Shown: positions 58,471 through 64,000 of the stretch, piece by piece
Numbering within the stretch: the first letter of the stretch is position 1
How the letters are laid out: the number at the start of each line of letters is the position of its first letter
Assembly (NCBI RefSeq): GCF_016411825.1
Contig: NZ_JAEKMH010000001.1
Location: forward strand, 1,302,001-1,366,000
DNA from: Devosia sediminis
Lineage (GTDB): Bacteria; Pseudomonadota; Alphaproteobacteria; Rhizobiales; Devosiaceae
DNA length: 64,000 nucleotides
Direction: 5' to 3'
Translations under genes and position numbers: made by a program
Notes under the pieces: model-generated
Seen by the model: only the letters and a program-made list of their open reading frames with translations
Told to the model about the DNA's origin: nothing
The model's database searches: none

Positions 58471-59628
58471 ATGTCGGCTCAGTTCTACCTTTCCCTGCTG
58501 AACCCGATCCTCGCGCTGTCTTTCTCGATTCTGGTTGCCCTGCTCTGGCGTCGCTGGCCGAACCACGTCTACTTCTTCCCGCTCAGCGTCGCGTTCCTTT
58601 ATCTCGGGCTCGGCTTCATCACCCAGGAATGGCCGCTGTTCTCGAGCCCCGGCGCGGTCAACTATGCCGGCAATGCGCTGTTCTATGGCGCTGTGCTTCT
58701 CGCCTGCGTCAGCGCGATCGTGCGGGTGCGGGCCAAGATGCCTGTGATCCCGTTTGCCCTGGTTACGGTAGCAGCATTTACCGGATTCTTCTATTTTGCC
58801 TTGGTGACGCCCTCGACCATGGGGCGCATTGTGGTCTTGAGCGGTGGTTTTGCGATCACCGCCGGTATCACCCTGGTGCAACTCGCCCGCGCCGGATTGC
58901 GCACCCTGGCAGACAGGCTGTTCATGTCCGCCGTGGGCCTAGGCACGCTGCTCGCCGTGGGCAGGCCATTGCTGATTCTCTCTGGCGGGCTCTCGCTCAA
59001 TGCCGATGGTGGGGTGACGCAATCGTCCTATTGGGGATCCATAGCCGGGCTGACGCCGCTGCTGGCGATCTTCATCGTGGCGATTTTCGTGTTTTCGCTG
59101 GTGCTCGACATCGTCACGCAATTGCGCAGCGAGGCCGACCACGACCTCCTGACCGGGCTGTTCAATCGCCGTGGTTTCGAGGCGGCCGTCGCGGACGCGA
59201 TGGATAGCCAGGATACGATACCGGCCCTGCTGGTCGCCGACATCGACGATTTCAAGCAGGTCAATGACCGCTTCGGCCACGCGGTGGGCGACCGGGTCAT
59301 CGCCACCGTGGGCAGGGTCCTGGCCCGTTCTGGCGAAGCGGACTGTTCGGGCCGGATCGGCGGCGAGGAATTCGCGCTGTTCTATCGCAACGCGACCCCG
59401 GCGCGCCTCAAGGTCATTTCCCGGACCATCGCCGCGGAACTCGGGGAACAGGGCGTCGAGGGCCTGCCGGCAGGTTATCCGCTGACGCTCAGCATCGGCC
59501 TTCATGCGCGGCAAGGCGGCGAAACGCTCGAGGATATGCAGGTGCTGGCCGACAGGGCCCTTTATCGCGCCAAGGCGGCCGGCAAGAACCGGGCAGAGGC
59601 GTCCCCTGCCCGGCTGAAGCTGGCCTAG
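58471..59628 (+). CDS. Membrane GGDEF diguanylate cyclase
   Basis: A 385-residue inner-membrane protein. About seven hydrophobic helices fill residues 5-215, followed by a GGDEF domain with DHDLLTGLFNRRGFEAAVAD near 222 and the active-site GRIGGEEFALF (GGEEF at 297-301), a working variant of GGDEF. The inhibitory RxxD site is absent (GEAD in its place), so product feedback at that site is unlikely. It may supply c-di-GMP to the PilZ pair 6 kb upstream. The 3' end shares a CTAG with the opposing ABC-F gene, so both stops overlap. Only a weak ribosome site precedes the ATG. Confidence 0.87.
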   Translation: MSAQFYLSLLNPILALSFSILVALLWRRWPNHVYFFPLSVAFLYLGLGFITQEWPLFSSPGAVNYAGNALFYGAVLLACVSAIVRVRAKMPVIPFALVTVAAFTGFFYFALVTPSTMGRIVVLSGGFAITAGITLVQLARAGLRTLADRLFMSAVGLGTLLAVGRPLLILSGGLSLNADGGVTQSSYWGSIAGLTPLLAIFIVAIFVFSLVLDIVTQLRSEADHDLLTGLFNRRGFEAAVADAMDSQDTIPALLVADIDDFKQVNDRFGHAVGDRVIATVGRVLARSGEADCSGRIGGEEFALFYRNATPARLKVISRTIAAELGEQGVEGLPAGYPLTLSIGLHARQGGETLEDMQVLADRALYRAKAAGKNRAEASPARLKLA

Positions 59629-61145
59629 CGATCCAGGGCCGCCTGCGCCTCGAGAAAGTCCTCGGGACTATCCACCTCCACCAGCTTTCTCCGTTCGATC
59701 AGCAGAAAACGCGTGCCGATGGCGCGCAGGAAGGCTCGATCGTGGGTGACGAGAATGGTTGTCGCCCCCTGCTCCCGGATGTCGTCCTCGAGCTGCTCCT
59801 GGCCCGGAATATCGAGGTGATTGGTGGGCTCGTCGAGGAGATAGAAGTTGGGCTTTTCGAGCCGCAGCGCCAAAAGGGCGAGGCGCGCCCGCTGGCCGAG
59901 CGACATGGTGCGGATCGGTCTCGATTGCCGGTCCGGCGGAAAACCGGCACCGGCGAGCAGAGCGATGGTGCGCCTGTCTCCCTCGTCGAACCGGTGCAAC
60001 AGGTAATCGAGCGGTGACGGATCGAGCGGCAGCCATGCCAGTGCCTGGTCGAGATAACCCGGCGCCAGTTGCGGGCTGATGCGCATACCCGACGGTACCG
60101 AGCCGGCGAGCGCCTCGGTGACGACGCGCATAAACTGGGATTTGCCGGTGCCATTGCGCCCCAACAGCACGATGCGATCGCCCTGGAAGATGTGGAGCTT
60201 GTCCACGGTGAAGAGCGGACGGCCATCGGGCGTCGCCACCGGCACGTTTTCGAAGGCCATCATGACCCTCGCCTCGGCGCCTGAATTGCCCAGCTTGACG
60301 AGGCCGGTGCGGTCACGATGGACCTCCTGCACCTGGGTCTCGATCTTTTCGGCGCGGTCGCGCAACTGCTTGGATTTGACGACCAGCAGGTCGGAGCCGG
60401 AATTGATGCCGACATTGGTGAGCTTAGCCGCCTGCTTGCGAAGCTGGGTGGCGTATTTGAGGTCTTTTTCGCGCTGGGCCTCGGCCGCAGCGTCGATCTG
60501 GTCGAGTTCGGCGCGGGCGGCCGAATAGGCCAGCGGCAGATAGACCTGCTCGCTGGGCCGCAGGAACAGCGTGCGGTTGGTGACAGCGTCGAGAAAGGCA
60601 CGGTCGTGGCTGGCGATGACCACCGGCAGGTTGCGGGCGGCATAGCCGAGCCACTCCTCGAGCATCAGGATGCGCCCGAGATCGAGGTGGTTGGTCGGCT
60701 CGTCCATCAGCAGGGCATCGGGCTGGGTCACCCAGGCCCGCGCCAGCAAAGCCATGCGCTGCCAGCCGCCACTAAGCTCGGCCAGAGGTTTGTCGCGGAA
60801 TTCGGCGGGAATGGCCATTTCGTCCAGCACGACGTCAACCCGCCAGCCTTCGTTATCGAGGGTCGCCGCATCGAGGGCAGAGGCGACGAAGGCGGCGAGG
60901 GTCAGCGTCAGGGCGCTTTCCGGAACTTCCTGCGGAACATAGCCGACCGTGAGGCCACGCGAGCGCGTGATCTCGCCGTCGCTGAGTTCGGCCTGGCCCG
61001 CCATGGCCCGCAGCAGCGTGGTCTTGCCGCGGCCATTTGGCGCCACGAGGCCGACGCGGTCGCCGTCGGCTATGACAAGATTGAGATTGGAGAAGAGAAG
61101 GTCGCCTGCGCGGTGGCCGGCTTGTTGGAGGCTGATCGTGCCCAT
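59625..61145 (-). CDS. ABC-F family ATPase
   Basis: A 506-residue soluble protein with two ABC cassettes and no membrane segment. Cassette one: Walker A APNGRGKTTLLR near 35, signature LSGGWQRMALLARAWV near 124, Walker B ALLMDEPTNHLDL near 147. Cassette two: GRNGTGKSQFMR near 330, signature MSLGQRARLALLAL near 418 and YLLDEPTNHLDI near 440. ABC-F proteins act on ribosomes (translation factors or ribosome-protection resistance); which one is not clear. The start ATG follows a 12-codon mini-ORF ending TAA-ATG, and a separate leader ORF with hairpins lies further up. Confidence 0.9.
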   Translation of the reverse strand: MGTISLQQAGHRAGDLLFSNLNLVIADGDRVGLVAPNGRGKTTLLRAMAGQAELSDGEITRSRGLTVGYVPQEVPESALTLTLAAFVASALDAATLDNEGWRVDVVLDEMAIPAEFRDKPLAELSGGWQRMALLARAWVTQPDALLMDEPTNHLDLGRILMLEEWLGYAARNLPVVIASHDRAFLDAVTNRTLFLRPSEQVYLPLAYSAARAELDQIDAAAEAQREKDLKYATQLRKQAAKLTNVGINSGSDLLVVKSKQLRDRAEKIETQVQEVHRDRTGLVKLGNSGAEARVMMAFENVPVATPDGRPLFTVDKLHIFQGDRIVLLGRNGTGKSQFMRVVTEALAGSVPSGMRISPQLAPGYLDQALAWLPLDPSPLDYLLHRFDEGDRRTIALLAGAGFPPDRQSRPIRTMSLGQRARLALLALRLEKPNFYLLDEPTNHLDIPGQEQLEDDIREQGATTILVTHDRAFLRAIGTRFLLIERRKLVEVDSPEDFLEAQAALDR

Positions 61146-61163
61146 TTATTCGCTCACTGGATC

Positions 61164-61217
61164 GGCGCCGTCATAGGGCGCCATTGCCGTCAGTTCAGCG
61201 TCCTGGCAGTGGCCAGG
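61164..61217 (-). promoter_or_regulatory. Hairpin pair in the ABC-F leader
   Basis: CCTGGC-N4-GCCAGG (61202-61217) and GGCGCC-N7-GGCGCC (61164-61182). The second ends about 18 bases before the ABC-F ATG and could hide its ribosome site. A 12-codon mini-ORF starting at 61184 ends in TAA directly joined to the ABC-F ATG, so coupling is possible. Confidence 0.5.
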
Positions 61218-61275
61218 CCGCCATGAAGGGCAACCAGGGATCGGGAACGGATAGGTTACGTCCGGACCAGGCTGG

Positions 61276-61344
61276 TCAGCCCTGCAGCTCAAGCCGCAGG
61301 GCCTGGACGGGTCCACGGGAACGATGCGTCTGAAAAACAGTCAT
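61276..61344 (-). CDS. 22-residue leader peptide of the ABC-F gene
   Basis: ORF starting MTVFQTHRSRGPVQ and ending in an ALRLELQG stretch. GGGGAGG lies five bases before the ATG, one of the better ribosome sites in the window, and a -10/-35 pair sits upstream. It ends 130 bases before the ABC-F gene, with two hairpins between. Leader peptides with alternative hairpins regulate several ABC-F resistance genes by ribosome stalling; that reading here is inference. Confidence 0.5.
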   Translation of the reverse strand: MTVFQTHRSRGPVQALRLELQG

Positions 61345-61388
61345 GCAGCCCTCCCCTTCAGGTGTGGACCAATTGGCGAATGCGCAAA

Positions 61389-61417
61389 TACCTAACCGCG
61401 CCGCCGGAGCAACGCAA
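61389..61417 (-). promoter_or_regulatory. Promoter of the ABC-F leader
   Basis: Minus-strand TTGCGT (61412-61417) and TAGGTA (61389-61394) with a 17-base spacer. Transcription would start about 35-40 bases before the leader ATG. Confidence 0.5.
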
Positions 61418-61747
61418 GTCAGGTCAGACGAGATAGAAGAGAATAGTGGCGCCAAACACGGCGCCGGCACGAGAAACACGAAAACTGGCCAGCCGGTACG
61501 CAGTACTCAAAAATCCGGCTATCGGCCAATATCCGAGCGCCGAGCCGACCTTGACCGATTGATACGCAATACCCGGTTGTTCGGCTCGCATACGGCAACT
61601 CCAGACAAAAACCGTATGTCCACTTGTCTATCAGGACGCGCTTAAGAAAGTGCTCCCAAGACGGAAACGAGGGGTAAACCGGCCGGCCTATCTTGGGACG
61701 AATTTTTCCCAATACGGATCGCCGGCAGGCATCCGGGAGCATGCAAG

Positions 61748-61762
61748 GTTCATCTCCCGTTC
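61748..61762 (+). promoter_or_regulatory. LexA-type operator upstream of parE
   Basis: GTTC (61748-61751), seven bases, GTTC (61759-61762): an exact GTTC-N7-GTTC. A TTGACT -35-like box begins four bases later (61766-61771). parE has, as I recall, been listed in alphaproteobacterial LexA regulons, which supports function. The operator is about 127 bases before the ATG. Confidence 0.65.
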
Positions 61763-61888
61763 CGCTTGACTGCCATATGGCTGCCTTGCTTGTGGGAATT
61801 GGTCGGGCGGCCGAAATCTAGGGAAATGCCTGCTATATGCTAGGTATCGGACCAGCCCGATTCGGGCCGAACCTTTGTTGGAAAGTGC

Positions 61889-63904
61889 ATGTCAGATCTG
61901 TTCGGAAGCGCCGCACCCTCTCCAGAACCGAAAAAGGAAACTGCGCCGGCCAAGCCATCCGCGCGGTCCGCTCCGGTAACCTCCGAGGCTTATGGCGCGT
62001 CAGATATCGAGATCCTGGAAGGGCTTGAGCCGGTCCGGCGACGGCCGGGCATGTATATCGGCGGCACCGACATCAATGCCTATCACCACCTCTTCGCCGA
62101 GGTGATCGACAATTCCATGGACGAGGCCATTGCCGGCCACGCCACGCGCATCGAGGTGCATCTGGGAGCCGACGGATACATTACCGTTACCGATAACGGT
62201 CGCGGCATTCCGGTCGAAAAGCATCCGAAATTCCCAAATCGCTCGACCCTCGAGATCGTCCATACGGTGCTTCACGCCGGTGGCAAGTTCGACAGCAAAG
62301 CCTATGAGACCTCTGGCGGCCTGCATGGCGTCGGCGTCTCGGTGGTGAATGCGCTTTCCGACGACATGGTCGTGGAGGTGGCGCGGGACCAGCAGCTTTA
62401 TCGCATCCAGTTCTCGCGCGGTCTCGTGGTGGAGGACGTGGTCAATGTCGGGCGCGTGCAGAACCGCCGCGGCACCACGACGCGCTTCCACCCCGACCCG
62501 CAGATTTTCGGGCCCACGGCACATTTCTCGGCCGGCCGTATCTTCCGCATGACCCGCGCCAAGGCCTACCTCTTCGGTGGCGTCGAACTGCGCTGGAGCT
62601 GCGACGAGAGCCTGGCCAACGAGGAAGTACCCGCCAAGGCGGTGTTCCACTATCCCGATGGCCTCAAGGACTACATGACGGCCCGCATCGAGGGCGAGAC
62701 GCGCATCACCGACGAAATCTTCTCAGGGCGGAGCGGCAAGCCTGGCAGCCATGGCGCGGTGGAATGGGCGATTGCCTGGACTATCGGCGATGGCGGCACG
62801 CAATCCTATTGCAATACCGTGCCGACGCCCGATGGCGGGACGCATGAAGCGGGCCTCCGCATGGCGCTGCTGCGCGGGCTCAAGAACTATGCCGAGCTGA
62901 CCAAGAACAAGGGCGCCGCCAACCTCACCGCCGAGGACGTGCTCACCTCCTGCGCGGCCATGCTGTCGGTGTTCGTGCGCGAACCGGAATTCGTCGGCCA
63001 GACCAAGGACAAGCTGGCTTCGGGCGAAGCCACCCGCATCGTCGATACGGCGCTGCGTGACGCCTTCGACCACTGGCTGGCAGCCTCGCCGCAGCAGGCT
63101 GGGAAGCTCCTCGACTGGGCCATCGACCGGGCCGAGGAGCGCCTTCGCCGCCGCAAGGAAAAGGAAATCGACCGCGCGAGCGCGACGCGGAAACTGCGGC
63201 TGCCCGGCAAGCTGGCCGACTGTACGCAGAATGCCGCGCAGGGCGCCGAACTTTTCATCGTCGAGGGCGACTCGGCCGGCGGGTCGGCCAAGCAGGCCCG
63301 CAATCGCGCCAACCAGGCGGTGCTGCCGCTGCGCGGCAAGATCCTCAACGTGGCCGGCGCCAGCCGCGACAAGCTGGCCGCCAACCAGCTCATCGCCGAC
63401 CTGATCCAGGCGCTGGGCTGCGGCACGCGCGATCGCTACGTGGAAGACGACCTGCGCTACGACAAGATCATCATCATGACCGACGCCGACGTGGACGGCG
63501 CCCATATCGCGTCGCTGCTGATCACCTTCTTCTTCCAGGAAATGCCGCGGCTGATCGAGAACGGGCACCTTTATCTCGCTCTGCCCCCGCTCTATCGCAT
63601 CAGCCAGGGCGGCAAGACGCTTTACGCGCGCGACGACGCGCACAAAAACGAGCTCATGCAGACCGAGTTCACCGGCAAGGGCAAGGTCGACATCACCCGC
63701 TTCAAGGGTCTGGGCGAAATGCCGTTCGCGCATCTGCGCGAGACCACGATGTCGCCCAAGACCCGCACGCTACTGCAGGTCAAGGTGCTCGACGATCGCG
63801 ACGTCACCCGCAGCACGGTCGACCGGCTCATGGGCAACAAACCGGAAGCGCGCTTCGAATTCATCCAGGAAAACGCCGCGTTCGTGACGGATCTGGATAT
63901 TTGA
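61889..63904 (+). CDS. parE: DNA topoisomerase IV subunit B
   Basis: ATPase subunit of topoisomerase IV, which unlinks sister chromosomes. The 671-residue protein has the GHKL ATPase (EVIDNSMDEAIAGHA near 75, GGLHGVGVSVVNALS near 140), transducer, and TOPRIM domain (VEGDSAGGSAKQARNR near 455 and MTDADVDGAHIASL near 530). Length and the absence of the GyrB insert favour ParE over GyrB. GGAAAG precedes the ATG 61889. A LexA-type operator lies upstream. The gene ends 96 bases before the window edge. Confidence 0.94.
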   Translation: MSDLFGSAAPSPEPKKETAPAKPSARSAPVTSEAYGASDIEILEGLEPVRRRPGMYIGGTDINAYHHLFAEVIDNSMDEAIAGHATRIEVHLGADGYITVTDNGRGIPVEKHPKFPNRSTLEIVHTVLHAGGKFDSKAYETSGGLHGVGVSVVNALSDDMVVEVARDQQLYRIQFSRGLVVEDVVNVGRVQNRRGTTTRFHPDPQIFGPTAHFSAGRIFRMTRAKAYLFGGVELRWSCDESLANEEVPAKAVFHYPDGLKDYMTARIEGETRITDEIFSGRSGKPGSHGAVEWAIAWTIGDGGTQSYCNTVPTPDGGTHEAGLRMALLRGLKNYAELTKNKGAANLTAEDVLTSCAAMLSVFVREPEFVGQTKDKLASGEATRIVDTALRDAFDHWLAASPQQAGKLLDWAIDRAEERLRRRKEKEIDRASATRKLRLPGKLADCTQNAAQGAELFIVEGDSAGGSAKQARNRANQAVLPLRGKILNVAGASRDKLAANQLIADLIQALGCGTRDRYVEDDLRYDKIIIMTDADVDGAHIASLLITFFFQEMPRLIENGHLYLALPPLYRISQGGKTLYARDDAHKNELMQTEFTGKGKVDITRFKGLGEMPFAHLRETTMSPKTRTLLQVKVLDDRDVTRSTVDRLMGNKPEARFEFIQENAAFVTDLDI

Positions 63905-64000
63905 GCGGCGGAGCAGCGGGGACTTATCCCTGCCCACAAATCCTCTGCGATATTCCTCCCATCAGCCGGGTGGAGATGGGGTTGCAACGATCAACCGTCC

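Larger units (their letters stand above)
61146..61888. other. Divergent ABC-F/parE intergenic region
   Basis: 743 bases between the ABC-F gene and parE, the longest non-coding stretch in the window. The ABC-F side carries the leader ORF, hairpins and promoter listed separately; the parE side carries the LexA-type operator. The middle (61420-61740) holds only a minus-strand Cys/Arg-rich frame with no ribosome site, which I do not accept as a gene. Confidence 0.6.

Noticed and set aside
61419-61742. 107-residue Cys/Arg-rich frame between the ABC-F gene and parE
   Set aside because: No ribosome site, no domain, and it overlaps the ABC-F leader promoter region.

Overview
The window is about 64 kb of high-GC chromosome from an alphaproteobacterium. 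Gene order and protein character point to the Hyphomicrobiales (Rhizobiales), possibly a Devosia-like lineage; the genus is a guess from style, not a computed placement. There are no rRNA genes, CRISPR arrays or intact insertion sequences. Three tRNA genes, one probable small RNA and several palindromic intergenic repeats are present.

Layout. (1) 1-17.2 kb: the end of gltA, then on the minus strand (reading right to left) dnaE, rpsB-tsf, pyrH, frr, uppS, cdsA, rseP, bamA, lpxD, fabZ, lpxA, lpxB. This joins translation, isoprenoid carrier and phospholipid precursor supply, envelope proteolysis, outer-membrane protein assembly and lipid A synthesis. (2) 17.25-21.5 kb: an accessory island with a 32-codon membrane peptide under a perfect LexA-type operator, a phage tail-fibre-like fragment, an orphan D12-class adenine methylase, a four-cysteine protein and a three-part protein of unknown function. 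(3) 21.5-29.1 kb: lolD-lolC-proS, a probable small RNA, a YjbR protein, a secreted protein, a DUF1467 protein, RNase J and BirA. (4) 29.2-44.6 kb: a complete 14-gene nuo operon (nuoA to nuoN) with an additional small membrane-protein gene between nuoE and nuoF. (5) 45-50 kb: two small outer-membrane barrels, an exported MsrA, tRNA-Asp, tRNA-Val, HU and an MFS exporter. (6) 49.8-55.5 kb: nnrD, two paralogous PilZ proteins, a frameshifted RibD/DHFR-like gene and glnB-glnA behind a good sigma-54 promoter. (7) 55.7-64 kb: an NTF2-like protein, tRNA-Leu, tig, a PRC-barrel protein, a membrane GGDEF protein, an ABC-F ATPase with a leader peptide, and parE with a LexA-type operator.

From 1 to 44.6 kb the order nuo-birA-rnj-DUF1467-proS-lolC-lolD-dnaE-rpsB-tsf-pyrH-frr-uppS-cdsA-rseP-bamA-lpxD-fabZ-lpxA-lpxB-gltA follows the usual Hyphomicrobiales superblock as I remember it. 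Three genes that commonly sit in that block are absent here: lpxI (between lpxA and lpxB), dxr (between cdsA and rseP) and the methylmalonyl-CoA epimerase gene (near rnj). The island between dnaE and lolD is extra.

The most interesting leads are the SOS-type 32-codon peptide, the unknown island protein with its GHNMPP linker, the small RNA near 25.1 kb and the leader peptide/hairpin arrangement before the ABC-F gene. No database search was possible; all family calls come from reading motifs.
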